From Linum tenue (Eukaryota > Streptophyta > Magnoliopsida > Malpighiales > Linaceae): DNA of 64,000 nt. The DNA is taken from the NCBI GenBank assembly GCA_946122785.1, contig CAMGYJ010000003.1, positions 2,294,001 through 2,358,000 on the forward strand, written 5' to 3'. The notes under the pieces were generated by a model. That model made no database searches and was not told the DNA's origin. It saw only the letters and a list, made by a program, of their open reading frames with translations. Of the stretch, positions 1-9,837 are shown piece after piece. The stretch's first letter is position 1. Each line of letters begins with the position of its first letter. The position numbers were made by a program, and so were the translations under genes.

Positions 1-2082
1 CTTGTAGACTGAGTATGGCATTAAATTTATTCCTGCTCCAAGATCACAAAGTGATTTATTGAACTCTGTACCTCCAATGACACATGGAATGGTGAAGCTG
101 CCCGGATCATCCCTCTTTTCTGGTAATTTATTCTGAATCACAGCACTACATTCAGAAGTAAGGGTTACCTTCTCCAGATCAGCCCATTTGCTCTTCTTCG
201 TCAGCAACTCCCTTAAGAATTTAGCATATGTAGGCATCTGTTCATGTGCCTCCGCCAACGGTATGTTGATATGAAGTTGCTTGAAGATATTCACAAATTT
301 CTTGAAGTTTGGGTCTTCCATGGGCTTCATTAACCTTTGAGGGAATGGTGCGGGAGGTTCATAAGGCTTTACCTCTTCGCTCTTCAATTTTTCCACTTTT
401 TGAGGTACACGGGAAGATTGCTTTTGCACAGGCAGATTGCATGTAGTTTGCCTGTGCAAGTCAGATTTTTCAGCTTTTGCACTTTCTTCATCCTCCATCT
501 CTGCAGCTCCTTTGCCCTCCTTTTCTACTGGATTTTTCTTGCTCTTTGGATCCTCCAACTCCTTACCACTCCTCAATGTGACTGCTACAACCATGGCATC
601 CTTTGGATTCCTCTCGGTATTAGCCGATAATGTCCCAGGAATCCTGCCTTGCATATCCGCCAGAGTTTGAGCCATCTGTCCCATCTGCCTCTCCATAGCT
701 AGCATAGACGATTGTAAATTATTGTTGATGGCTAGCTGTTGAGTGACAAATTGATCCAGACCCTTCAGATTATTGTCGGTTTTATGCATGTGAGCCAGAA
801 GCAATTCTTCAAGTTGTGGTTTCTTCTCTGGTTGAGGTGGAGGTTGTTGTTTCTGCAGGCCTGGAGGTGGAATGTTGCGAGCACCAGCTGGGTTGTTGTT
901 TGCCCAGGAAAAGTTAGGATGCTTCCTCCATTGCGGGTTGTAGGTATTTGAATACATACCACCTTGACCTTGATTTCGCTGATTGTTGCTATAGTGCACA
1001 TCTTCCATCTGATCAGCCACCAGTGGACATAGATCCCTATAATGAGCACCTTCACATAATTCGCAATAAGCAACCTCCTCCTGTCTACCAATAGCCAACT
1101 TAGCCAGCCTTCGTTCGAGTGCATCGAACTTGGAGTCCAGCTTAGCATCAATCTTTGCTTCTAGACTTGCAACTCTGTCTATCTCATGCAAGCCTCCTCT
1201 CCTCCGAATGCCGGTCTCACTTCCCCATTCAGTATCTTCAGAGCATATCTTCTCCACCAGTTCATATGCTTCTGGTGCCTCCATTCTTGTGAAACCATTC
1301 CGGGAAGCATTATTCAGAGCATCTCGGTATTGTCTTCTGATTCCGTTGAAGAAAATGGATATCACGTTCCAATCTTCAAGACCGTGGCTCGGGCATCTCA
1401 TTAGAAGCTCCTTATAGCGCTCCCATGCCTCGGTCAGACTTTCATCCTCAGCTTGTTTAAAAGTGACAATTTCCTCTTGCCTCTTCATTGCCTTGGCAGG
1501 AGGAAAGTACTTATCCAAAAAGGTCTTCTCAAGCTGACCCCATGTTGTGATGGAATGGGGCGTCAAGTTCTGGAACCAGTGTGATGCATTCCCCAGCAGA
1601 GAAAATGAGAACATCCGAAGACGGATGGCATCATCAGACACAGCCGGGCTCTTCATTGTGTCACAAATGCTTGCAAACCGGCGGAGATGTTCATGAGGAT
1701 CCTCAGTGCTGGCCCCGGAGAAGGTGTACCCATTAGTGATCATATTGATGAAGGCTGGGGTAATCTCCATGTTTGCATCCCCAGCCGGAATGACCACACA
1801 TGAAGCTCGGGCTCCAGTCCTCCGATTCAGACGAGCCCTAATCGAACGATCCTGTTCTGCCATGATGTCCGGCTCTATGATGCGCGGTGGCGGTGTCGGT
1901 GGTGTCGGGATGACAGGTGGTGAAACCTGCCTTCTCGGTTGACGATTCTGGGTTAGGGAAGGCCTAGGAGTTGTGGATGTGGTAGGCTGCTTCCCTAACT
2001 TGACCTGCTTCCTGTTCTGTCGGCAGGTCCTCTCTATCTCTGGATCAAGTGGCAGTAAATTGCCAGTCGTCCTCCTTGGCAT
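1..2082 (-). CDS. Gag-protease polyprotein of Gypsy-A (partial, open at left edge)
   Basis: The ATG is at 2082-2080 and I read 694 codons without a stop down to base 1. The N-terminus has the lineage motif LDPEIERTCRQ. A retrotransposon gag domain follows (about residues 140-250; ASHWFQNL, LEKTFLDKYFPPAK). A CCHC-like knuckle CELCEGAHYRDLC (CX2CX3HX4C) sits near residue 340 and the motif NPQWRKHPNFSW near 380. A lysine/glutamate-rich linker and a retropepsin start (SFTIPCVIGG, then DLGAGINLMPYSVY) reach the edge. The catalytic-loop motif reads DLGAG rather than the DLGAS seen in Gypsy-H. The frame looks intact, unlike most elements here. It packages the element RNA and processes the polyprotein. 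I am sure of family and frame; activity cannot be judged because pol is off-window. Confidence 0.9.
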   Translation of the reverse strand, partial: MPRRTTGNLLPLDPEIERTCRQNRKQVKLGKQPTTSTTPRPSLTQNRQPRRQVSPPVIPTPPTPPPRIIEPDIMAEQDRSIRARLNRRTGARASCVVIPAGDANMEITPAFINMITNGYTFSGASTEDPHEHLRRFASICDTMKSPAVSDDAIRLRMFSFSLLGNASHWFQNLTPHSITTWGQLEKTFLDKYFPPAKAMKRQEEIVTFKQAEDESLTEAWERYKELLMRCPSHGLEDWNVISIFFNGIRRQYRDALNNASRNGFTRMEAPEAYELVEKICSEDTEWGSETGIRRRGGLHEIDRVASLEAKIDAKLDSKFDALERRLAKLAIGRQEEVAYCELCEGAHYRDLCPLVADQMEDVHYSNNQRNQGQGGMYSNTYNPQWRKHPNFSWANNNPAGARNIPPPGLQKQQPPPQPEKKPQLEELLLAHMHKTDNNLKGLDQFVTQQLAINNNLQSSMLAMERQMGQMAQTLADMQGRIPGTLSANTERNPKDAMVVAVTLRSGKELEDPKSKKNPVEKEGKGAAEMEDEESAKAEKSDLHRQTTCNLPVQKQSSRVPQKVEKLKSEEVKPYEPPAPFPQRLMKPMEDPNFKKFVNIFKQLHINIPLAEAHEQMPTYAKFLRELLTKKSKWADLEKVTLTSECSAVIQNKLPEKRDDPGSFTIPCVIGGTEFNKSLCDLGAGINLMPYSVYK

Positions 2083-2177
2083 GCACAAGGAGGATAAACC
2101 TGAAAAATTCACCTGCACACTAAAACCCAGATCAAAAAAGTTCACTCACAAAAATCAACAAAAATAAGGTATGGCAG

Positions 2178-2195
2178 TCCCCGGCAACGGCGCCA
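2178..2195 (-). other. Primer binding site of Gypsy-A (tRNA-Asp type)
   Basis: On the minus strand it reads TGGCGCCGTTGCCGGGGA, complementary to a plant tRNA-Asp 3' end. It is separated from the LTR end (CTATCA) by six bases AGTTTT, the same spacing as in Gypsy-H. Confidence 0.88.
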
Positions 2196-2201
2196 AAAAC
2201 T

Positions 2202-3563
2202 TGATAGGGCAAAAGCGTATAGCTTCAATTCCTATCTCGTAGTAAACCGGAAAGTCCGGGTATCGTCTCTCAGGGACTGGTACAACCTTAAGTTCTATCA
2301 ATTTTGTAGAGCAAACTATAAGTGAAAATGGTTTAATGATACTAATTATCTAAAAGCAAAATAAACTAATTAAGCAAAGTAAACTTGTCGAGGAAAATTC
2401 AATGGGAGAAAGCTCTGGGAGAAACACCGGGATTCACTACCTATCCTATCCAGATTAATTCACATATTCTAATCAGTTTAATCCAATTCTCTACAGTCAG
2501 GATATCACGAATGTGCTAGCTATCCCTGTCGGGAATTACTACGTACTAAACAATTAATTCAAATCCTACTGTCGTAGCTCAATGAATTAACTATTTAGCC
2601 TGAAGAACGATATCCCAATCACGACTGCATAGTACCTTATTTAATCCACTGTCGCTTCGATAAGTTACTATGTCACATGAAACAGGTTCAGTTACTAGGG
2701 TTTCACTGTCGCTAATAACCTAATTAACTACAATTCATTGTATTGGTGGCCAGTCAACACAAAGCATTAAGCAATTCCATGCAATAGAGATTGGAAGAAA
2801 AGAATCATGAATCAATCCATCAAATCAAGAACTAGCTACATCCTATGGTGTTTCCCCCAGAAATCGGGGTTTAGTTCATGACGAAATCAAAAGATATAAT
2901 CATGTTCATAATAATCATGTCACGAAGCAAAACAAAAGGAAAAGAGTATTGAGATTTTCTTCCCCGCTACTCTAATCGCGATCCCCCGCTTTCGTTTCCA
3001 AGTCGCGCTGCTGCTGCTCAGCTTCCAAAGAATTCTCGCCCAAAGAAATTTGTTTCCGCCGCCAACAATTTCTTTTTCTGAATCTCGCCGCCAGCTCTTG
3101 TTTTATTCCCCTCTCCCAGCCGCCTTTCTTTTCATTAATTCTCCCCCCCAAAAATTCCACCGCCAGAGAAATTCCTCCAGCCCGTCAATTTCTTTTCCTG
3201 GCCCAAGAATTTGTCCGTCCCCAGCCTTGTCCAATTCAATTCCCTTCCTGATCCAAGTCCCAAGCCTCCAAAATAATCACCAGCCCACAATTAATCCCCA
3301 TCCAGCTGGGCTTTAAGCCCACTTCATGCTTCCTAGCCCAAGTGAGTATTTCACCAGTGATTCGAGCCCGATTGATTGCTTGTGCACTCGCTTCTTTTTC
3401 GTGTTTTCTCCACCTGTAACATATCAAACTCATGGCACTAGGCAGTAATGGTTTTTCAACCATTCTCGGGTTAGGGAGCCCTAAAATAGCATCAATCGGC
3501 TTAAACATACCATGAGATAGTCACATACAGTTCAAGAATGAGATATATTAAAGCCGATTATCA
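2202..3563 (-). repeat. LTR of Gypsy-A (5' LTR in element orientation, about 1.36 kb)
   Basis: The plus-strand sequence begins TGATAGGGC next to the PBS and ends GATTATCA where Gypsy-B gag reading resumes. This gives TGATA/TATCA terminal inverted repeats. The outer boundary is set by the TG..CA rule and by the point where foreign gag coding restarts, because the second LTR is off-window. The short ORFs inside it are not protein-like. Confidence 0.8.
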
Positions 3564-4298
3564 AACGAGCTGCGAGGACTATTGAGGGACCGCTTTGTTC
3601 CCGAGTATTACCAGAGGGATCTCTTCGATTCCTTGCAAGGAATTCGGCAGGGTTCTCGCTCTGTTGACGAGTACTACAAAGAACTTGAGCTGCTCTTAAT
3701 GAGAGCTGATGTCCGCGAGGACAGGGAAGCTACAGTTGCCAGGTTCTTGCACGGGTTAAACAGAGAAATTCGAAATGAAGTTGAACTTCGATCGTTTGTC
3801 GAGTTGGAGGATGTTGTACACTTAGCGATCAAGGTGGAGAAGCAGCTGAAACTCCCAGCCAATCGCAGAATCCCACCGGGAAGCAAGGCCAATCTTGATG
3901 CTGCTCCAGGAACTCAGGGGAATCCAGCTCGACCCGAGGGCGAAAGGACAAGTGCTAAGAGCCAGCTAGCCAAAAACGAAGGTTCCAGCGCACAAATTCA
4001 GTGTTTCAAGTGTTTTGGGAGCGGGCACAAGGCGAATCAATGTCTGAATTGGAAAACGCTCATGCTCAGAGACGGGGAATATTATTCTGAAGATGAAGAG
4101 GAAGCTCCAGCGAAGCCCACGCTTGATTCTGATGGAGACGAAATCGAAGAGGAAATCCAAGCTGAAATTGCTCCACCACCAGGCAAGTTATTCGCAGTAA
4201 GCCGGAGGGCGCTCACGGCAACTTATCAACCCGAAACAGCCAAAGGGAGAACCTCTTTCAATCAAGATGTTTGGTCGAGGGTCAACTACTGTCCGTAA
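3564..4298 (+). pseudogene. Gag of Gypsy-B (N-terminus cut by Gypsy-A insertion)
   Basis: The frame is open from the Gypsy-A boundary: NELRGLLRDRFVPEYYQRDL is directly readable from 3564, with no real start codon in the window. The gag domain core covers about the first 100 codons (EYYKELELLLMRADV, FLHGLNREI). A CCHC zinc knuckle CFKCFGSGHKANQC (CX2CX4HX4C) follows near 4006-4047, then an acidic tail. The frame stops at 4298, overlapping the protease frame that begins near 4271 in the -1 register. The overlap could be programmed, but the missing family motif upstream of the protease makes a small deletion/frameshift more likely. Confidence 0.8.
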
Positions 4299-5887
4299 TC
4301 ATCGATGGCGGCAGCTGTGCTAACGTCGTTAGCCAGGACATAGTTAAGCGTTTGGGACAAAGCACAAGTCGACATCCAGCACCCTACAATTTGCACTGGC
4401 TTAACGACTACGGCGCAATCAAGGTTCAGCGCCAAGCTCTCGTAAAATTTGACATTTGCGATTACAAGGATGAGATGCTGTTTGACGTTGCCCCTATGCA
4501 AGCTACCCATCTTCTTCTCGGTCGACCTTGGCAGTTTGATAGAGGCGTCTGCCATTACGGGGGAACTAATTGTTACCAGGTTCGACATGGCGAGAAGAAG
4601 TTCTTACTGAGGCCGTTAACTCCGGCGGAAGTTCGTGAAGATCAGGAGCAGCTCGAAGCTGGCCGACGGCGACTGAAAGGGGAAATCAGTGCAACGAATT
4701 CCGAGGGTCACCTTGGAGGCTCCCTTCTCACCCGACGCTTTATGCTCACCGGGTACAAAAGAGAGAGGACACCTCGCCGCCGTCGTCCCTGTCGTTCGTT
4801 GCCGGCGCAGGGGAGGAGAGAGAATGAATTGGGTGGAGTTCACCAGGGCAATTCGAACTCCGTCAAAGGTGCTAGCACACTCCTTGAGGGTCAGGGAAGC
4901 TCCCCCACCGATTGGATTAGCTCGATTTCTACTCAAACTCAGCATCCAATTCGGGCCCAATCACCTCTGCAAATGCTCCTGTACGAGCAGAATTCGACCA
5001 AATGGGTTGGAGCAGCTGGGGGTGAATCGACGCCAACCAACGATGCAGCACCATTTGGCCATGAAGTCCGAAGCTGTAGGAAGCTTCAATTGCGCTTGAA
5101 GACCTCTGAAGAAGAAACGCCTAAATCGAATTCAGCTCTTTGGGAAGCAGCTCATTTGAACTCGGCTTTGGGCGGGAACGAGGAAAGTGACGATTCGACG
5201 ATGCTGAAGTTGGGTCGAGGCATGGGAAGGGTACAGATGTTCGATTGTGAGTACCGTGAAGCTCGTGAAAGCAGTGAATTAGATTGGCGCGGCCTCAATC
5301 GGAATTCCCCAATTGATGCCCTAAAGAACACCGCCCCAATTTTCCAGATTCGCCAGTTCGAGAGGCCAACTTTCGACACGATTTGGGGTCAATTCTGTGC
5401 AAGATTTGAGAAGCGGAAGGAACAAGCTTTGAGGACAAAGCTTTTTGAAGAGGGAGGGCTTGATGCAACCCTGGATTGCTTCATAGCCAAGCGGGAACTA
5501 CTTGTTCAAGAAGGTAACCCAATTCATCTGAACAATGTGGAATTTTGGTTAAGTCTTTTAACGAGTTCAGATAGGGTACTTTGGGGACTTGGTTCTTCTG
5601 ATTGGGGCAATGGAATGGTGAGTTTGGGATCTTGTTTTGAATTTCAAGTCCTCTTGTATAAGCTGGAGTGTCTGGAAGCTCTAGGTGATATGTGGAAGGT
5701 CAATTTTCGGGCTCAACAAAAGGCTATCAACACACAGGAAAACTGCCAAATTCTGGCTAAGTATGAAACCATGTTCGGCATAACAACTTTGGGCGACAAT
5801 TCTGGGAAGATGGTTGAGAGTTGGGATCAGTGGTTTCCTCCACATCAAACTACAAGTTTCAGGATACAACGAAGAGGGATTGGCTGA
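4271..5887 (+). CDS. Protease plus unidentified 400-residue extension of Gypsy-B
   Basis: A 538-codon frame. Residues 1-120 are a retropepsin-like domain: VIIDGGSCANVVSQ holds the catalytic Asp, and HLLLGRPWQFDR is the second half of the fold. After FLLRPLTPAEV (about residue 115) I see no reverse transcriptase, RNase H or integrase motifs, although the frame stays open to 5887. The extension is basic and Ser-rich at first (residues 150-250), then more globular (residues 350-530; e.g. FERPTFDTIWGQFCARFEKR). It ends just before the probable 3' LTR, so it is the last gene of the element. It may be a captured sequence or a lineage-specific ORF. I do not recognise it. Domain confidence is high for the protease only. 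Confidence 0.65.
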   Translation: MVEGQLLSVIIDGGSCANVVSQDIVKRLGQSTSRHPAPYNLHWLNDYGAIKVQRQALVKFDICDYKDEMLFDVAPMQATHLLLGRPWQFDRGVCHYGGTNCYQVRHGEKKFLLRPLTPAEVREDQEQLEAGRRRLKGEISATNSEGHLGGSLLTRRFMLTGYKRERTPRRRRPCRSLPAQGRRENELGGVHQGNSNSVKGASTLLEGQGSSPTDWISSISTQTQHPIRAQSPLQMLLYEQNSTKWVGAAGGESTPTNDAAPFGHEVRSCRKLQLRLKTSEEETPKSNSALWEAAHLNSALGGNEESDDSTMLKLGRGMGRVQMFDCEYREARESSELDWRGLNRNSPIDALKNTAPIFQIRQFERPTFDTIWGQFCARFEKRKEQALRTKLFEEGGLDATLDCFIAKRELLVQEGNPIHLNNVEFWLSLLTSSDRVLWGLGSSDWGNGMVSLGSCFEFQVLLYKLECLEALGDMWKVNFRAQQKAINTQENCQILAKYETMFGITTLGDNSGKMVESWDQWFPPHQTTSFRIQRRGIG

Positions 5888-6413
5888 GTGATTTGGTTCT
5901 TAGAAGCACTCGAACGAAGCGTCCAAAGATCGTGTCGAGGCCACTGTTTCTGACTTTGGAAATCAGCAATCCTTGTGGGATTGGAATTCACAGCTTGTTT
6001 ACGTTTGGTTTCCTTTCCATGTACGGTTGTGCTCTTTTGGGTTTTAAGTCAAGTTGTAATAGGTTTAGGATTTCCTTCCTTGTTCAGTACTCTAGCTAGG
6101 TTCTATTTAAGGTTAAGATTGCGTTGTAATTGAATGAAGTTTTAATCGAAGAACACGTTTTGTTCATTGAGTTTTATCTCGTGAATTGTCCTTGTTTGCG
6201 TGGATTGAATTCCATCAATCAAGCGAGCTCGTATCAATTGAGTACGCACCTCAATTGTGGTCGAGTTGCTACCACAGATTCGATCGAGCCTCTTCCTCAA
6301 CACGGCGAGAAGTTGCACGGTTGAACCATCTCGTCACTCTGTTTTTTTTTTAATCAAGATCGTCCCAAATCCTATTCCGAAGAATCGAACGTCTTAAGCC
6401 GAGGTTTGGGTCA
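5885..6413 (+). repeat. Probable 3' LTR of Gypsy-B
   Basis: A purine-rich run (gaagagggattggc) precedes TGAGTGATTTGG. The segment ends TTTGGGTCA directly before Copia-C coding resumes. It contains a TATTTAAGG box near 6103 and the U3/R-like stretch typical of plant gypsy LTRs. Boundaries are inferred, because the partner LTR is outside the window. Confidence 0.55.
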
Positions 6414-6414
6414 T

Positions 6415-6513
6415 ATCAGCACCGTAGATAATCCTGCTGATATGTTCACGAAGCCGGTTCCACATGGCAAGTTCCAACACTGCCTGGACTTGCTGAATGT
6501 CTTGAGTGGGTGA
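6415..6513 (+). pseudogene. Copia-C: last 32 codons of the Ty1/copia polyprotein (RNase H C-terminus)
   Basis: The frame reads [19 protein letters not shown] then [11 protein letters not shown] and stop (TGA 6511-6513). The motif NPADMFTKP followed by F.HCL.LL is the signature of the extreme C-terminus of copia RNase H domains. The rest of the gene lies left of the Gypsy-B/Gypsy-A stack, outside the window. Confidence 0.88.
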
Positions 6514-6601
6514 CTCCACCCTGTGGGGCATTGATGGCGGGAGAGAGAGAGAGAAGGAGCAGAGTACATCAGAGATTTCAGAGGAAGAGGATTCAAAGAT
6601 T

Positions 6602-6900
6602 TGTTGATGTGACTTGAATCGGACTATCAACCGCTACGATGGTGTATGGGCTCAATGTTATTTGGGTTCGGGTTCTGGGCCTGGTCTGTAACCGTTTCCT
6701 TTGCTAGATTGGATTAGGTTTAGACCCACATGGAGAAGCACTATAAATACTTCTCATACTCCTCTGTAATCTCCTCAATATAGTGAAACTGGCTCTCTCT
6801 CGCCCGTGGACGTAGCTAACACACATCGTGTTAGTGAACCACGTAAATCGTGTGTCGTGTTTTCAATTCTCGCTTTCGTATTCTTTCTTTGTCGATTCCA
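6602..6900 (+). repeat. Probable 3' LTR of Copia-C
   Basis: Follows the copia stop codon by about 90 bases and a purine-rich stretch (agaggaagaggattc). It starts TGTTGATGTG and ends CGATTCCA. It contains a TATA box (ctataaatac, 6741-6750) and the palindrome-like acacatcgtgttagtg common in copia R/U5 regions. The other LTR is off-window, so the ends are estimates. Confidence 0.6.
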
Positions 6901-7369
6901 GCGACTTCCCGATCCGTAGCAGTGCGTTTATAACAGCCCAGTTCCACAAAATCCCCTTCCTGGTCCCCCCTCTCCAACCAACCTGCTTCTCCCACTTCCC
7001 TGGCCCCGCCGCAGCTTCGTCAGATTGTTCACCCGTCTCGCCGACGACGGGATTCATGTCCGTTGGGGGCCTGTGCCATTCACGCACCCTGCCACTATGA
7101 TGGATGGCTGTAAGGAACGAGATCCCCTAGAGAATTTGTAGGCTTATGGCTCAATTGTCAATTGCCAAGGAAATGGGTTGATCTCCATGTTGAGTTCCTA
7201 AACTTTGGTTGAAAACCAAATTAATTAATAAAGGAAAAGAAATCTCAATCGACAGAGCAGGAATAGAGAGGGCAAGTGACATCGTCGGAGGAAGCGGCCT
7301 GACTACTGCAAGAGAAGCATCGCCTGCCGGCGGCGAAGGATGGGGAGGAAGAGGGATCCAAACAGAGGG
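6901..7369. other. Unassigned GC-rich then AT-rich segment
   Basis: No gene or element recognised. It has short open stretches on both strands without domain signatures. It separates Copia-C from the BAHD acyltransferase fragment. Confidence 0.5.
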
Positions 7370-7545
7370 ATTCGCCACCGACCTCATGTACTCCTCTATG
7401 ACGTCATTCTTTGCCTTCCTCACGAGATCCAAGGCGAATCCGAGCGGGTTCTGGCAAAGGTCTCCAGCGGTCGCCAATGTCGCTGAAAACGCGAACGCGT
7501 TGCCGTAGTACCCCTAGGCAACGGCAGCTGAACCTCTAGCGCGCA
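7370..7545 (-). pseudogene. BAHD acyltransferase gene fragment (broken)
   Basis: On the minus strand, one frame reads [17 protein letters not shown], then [17 protein letters not shown] and [12 protein letters not shown]. This matches the conserved block before the DFGWG motif of plant BAHD acyl-CoA acyltransferases (benzyl alcohol O-benzoyltransferase-like enzymes). The expected LPxG just before YYGN is present but in the neighbouring frame (LPLPRG), so at least one single-base frameshift exists near 7515. The HXXXD motif and DFGWG are absent; the reading becomes unrelated after SVAN. This is a fragment of about 50-60 codons, probably carried or left behind by transposon activity. Confidence 0.72.
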
Positions 7546-8847
7546 TCTCCTCTTTAGGGTTTGGTTAGAGGGCGACGATCCAACACTTCCAGAGGCAAGC
7601 GATGAGAATCTCGAAGCTGGAGCAGGAATCGCGAAGTTGGGGTGGCGCGTCGTCTCTTTCCACTGCCTATCGATTAGGGGTTTCTCACCTTCCTCCCAAG
7701 CTCGGTATGATAGAAGCAAATGGTGAGATTGAGCTTGCGGGAGAAAGGCGGCGGGTATGGCGAACAGTGGTGGGAGTCGGAGGCAGTGGTCTGGCTTCAT
7801 CCCTTCCTCGTTGCCGGTGAACTATTGAAGAAGGAAAAGGAAGAAAGTTGGGAGGAGAAAGACGACACTTTAGGGATTTAATTTGAATGAGTCGGTTCTT
7901 GAGTAGGGTTGAGCTAAATGGTTGGATTGGGATCGATGACATGGCGGGTCTTAGTGATATGGCAGGTCAAATAAGGTGATGTGGCGGATTAAAATTGGGC
8001 GAGTCAACATTTCTGTTAGCCACGTCAACAAATGAATAACGGTGTTAACAGAGTTAGACGGAGACTAACGAAGAGTGACCAAACATGGACTGTTAAACTA
8101 ATCTTAGTAATCATTATTGGAATTAAATATTTTTAGTAACCAAACATGCAATTAGAATTTGCTTAAACTCCATATAAAGTTCATCCACCTTTCTTATCAT
8201 TCTAAGTTAACTATGTGTACTCTATATATTGTGGTCTATACCACATCACAACTGTTTTAAACCAATTAAAAAAATTAGGGTAGACCATACTTTACACAAA
8301 TGCAAATTTCTCATATGGATGTATGTTGACTTTTGTGCACATTTCTTTCATAAGCTTGTGAATTCAGAGAATGGATGAAAATTCAATAATGGAGATTCTT
8401 AATAGAGGTGTATTAGAGATTTGAGTGTCAATCCACATCGTAAACATGAGCATGACGATAACATGACAAAAAATATGATCAAAATAATATATATGGAGAA
8501 AAAGACCTTACATATATAGTACATTCAAATTTCGTTAAAAGAAAATATGTGCAAATAATTCATCAAACAATAAATATGTAAAACATTATGGTGATGGTTG
8601 ACTTAAAGCAAATATTTAACCATAACACAGAGTAATAGTCTTTAAATGGTTTGACCTGTTTTGACTCGCATAATACAAAAGAACAATGATCCATACTGAC
8701 CTCATCATTCATTATTCATACCGATTCTTATCACAATGCATCAAAACCCTTATACCATATCCACCCCACTTACTACTTAAGGGTTTGTTTAAACCCATTG
8801 CATTTCATCCGACTCGTTCATCACTCTCCATACTCACAATAACTCTG
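7546..8847. other. Intergenic, mostly AT-rich
   Basis: No convincing gene. A stretch near 8020-8100 (gtcaac, taacggtgttaacagag, gtgaccaaacatgg) resembles the terminal repeats of plant MULEs, but I could not pair it with an inverted partner. Confidence 0.5.
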
Positions 8848-8855
8848 TACACCAG

Positions 8856-9457
8856 TAGGGATGTCAATCCAACCCGTAACCATGGGTACCCTACCCGACC
8901 GTAACCGGTCAACGAGGGTAATTACCCGCTTTGACGGGTTAAGGGGCGGGTACGGGTAATACCCGGTTTCAAAATAAAGGGTAGGGTACGGGTATGGTAA
9001 TCGATAATACCCGCCCCGTTATACCCGCCCCGCTAACCAAATGGTCAATTTCCCTTGGAAAATTTAGATTAGCTTGAGAAATTGAGTTTAGCTACCATTA
9101 TTGATGATGAAGATGTAGACGATTATTATGTTTGTGTGGATTGTAGAAGCAAAAATAATTATTATGTGTTTGCTATTTTTATTTGTGTGGATTGTTGAAG
9201 CTAGAACAGTTACAAGTATTGAGAATTTTTAATGGACAACACAACAGTATGTACGTGCATATATGTGTATAAGTTCATAGTTTAGGATTCGTACCCATGG
9301 TTACCCGAATGCCCGTGGTTACCCGGTGGGTAGGGTATGGTTATATAATTTTCATACCCGGTGGTTATTTGGTCGGGTATTTTAGAAGGTTCTACCCGGC
9401 GGGTTAGGAGTTGGTATAGGGTAAACCCGCACCCGACCCTACCCATTGCCATCCCTA
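8856..9457. mobile_element. Non-autonomous hAT-type DNA transposon (602 bp) with perfect 8 bp TSD
   Basis: The ends are TAGGGATGTCAAT and, inverted on the right, TAGGGATGGCAAT (12 of 13 match). Both sides are flanked by the identical 8-mer tacaccag (8848-8855 and 9458-9465), the TSD length of hAT elements. Subterminal regions are dense in ACCCG/CGGGT motifs in opposing orientation. There is no transposase ORF. It lies about 0.4 kb upstream of the GT47 gene. Confidence 0.93.
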
Positions 9458-9671
9458 TACACCAGGAACAATCGATCCAACTCGACCGACCACCCGATTC
9501 AACATGCGACTTACAACTTAAATTTGACCTAATCGACCCGAGATACATTAACGCTTTCCATATTCCCTCCTCAATCGGTATCCAAATTCATTGCGCCCCC
9601 TCCCTCGTGGATTCATAATGGTGACTCTTAATTACCCTCCCATCCAAATTACCCCAAATTGATCATTAAGC

Positions 9672-9678
9672 TTATATA
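9672..9678 (+). promoter_or_regulatory. Putative TATA box of the GT47 gene
   Basis: ttatata lies 160 bases before the ATG at 9838, in a pyrimidine-rich 5' leader. It is the only good TATA match between the hAT element and the start codon. Confidence 0.5.
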
Positions 9679-9837
9679 CCTTAAATTCCTCCTTTCCCTT
9701 CTCTTTCACTCTCCCATACCACACTTACCTCTTCCTCTCCTCCCTCTCCCACCCATCCTTAAACTACAAACCGTACCATTTACCTACAACGCCTTCTCTA
9801 TAACAACACCCTAAAAGAAGCACAAAAAAGGTTAACA

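Larger units (their letters stand above)
1..3563 (-). mobile_element. Gypsy-A: Ty3/gypsy (Athila/Tat-like) LTR retrotransposon, 5' half, runs off left edge
   Basis: Read on the minus strand: LTR (3563 to 2202), a 6-base gap, a tRNA-Asp-type primer binding site (2195 to 2178), then a gag-protease frame open to position 1. The order LTR, PBS, gag and the tRNA-Asp PBS are typical of the plant Athila/Tat lineage. Its outer end (3563) abuts an in-frame stretch of another gypsy gag at 3564, so this element inserted into Gypsy-B. The predicted target duplicate would be aacga (3564-3568); its partner lies outside the window and cannot be checked. RT, RNase H, integrase and the second LTR would also lie to the left. 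Confidence 0.9.
3564..6413 (+). mobile_element. Gypsy-B: non-autonomous Ty3/gypsy element, 3' part (gag-protease-unknown ORF-LTR)
   Basis: Contains the C-terminal part of gag, an aspartic protease, a ~400-codon continuation without recognisable RT or integrase, and a 3' LTR-like segment. Its left side is interrupted by Gypsy-A. On the right, Copia-C RNase H coding resumes at 6415, so Gypsy-B inserted into Copia-C. The protease block (IIDGGSCANVVS, LHWLND, LLLGRPWQFDR) resembles plant chromovirus-type gypsy proteins. Clade assignment needs the missing half. Confidence 0.75.

Noticed and set aside
765..1151. Minus-strand open stretch of 128 codons
   Set aside because: It is an off-frame shadow of the Gypsy-A gag-protease frame, which is open across the whole region.
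8856..9457. Telomere-like CCCTA/GGGTA tracts
   Set aside because: Motifs are irregular and lie within a hAT element with exact inverted ends and TSD; not interstitial telomere repeats.
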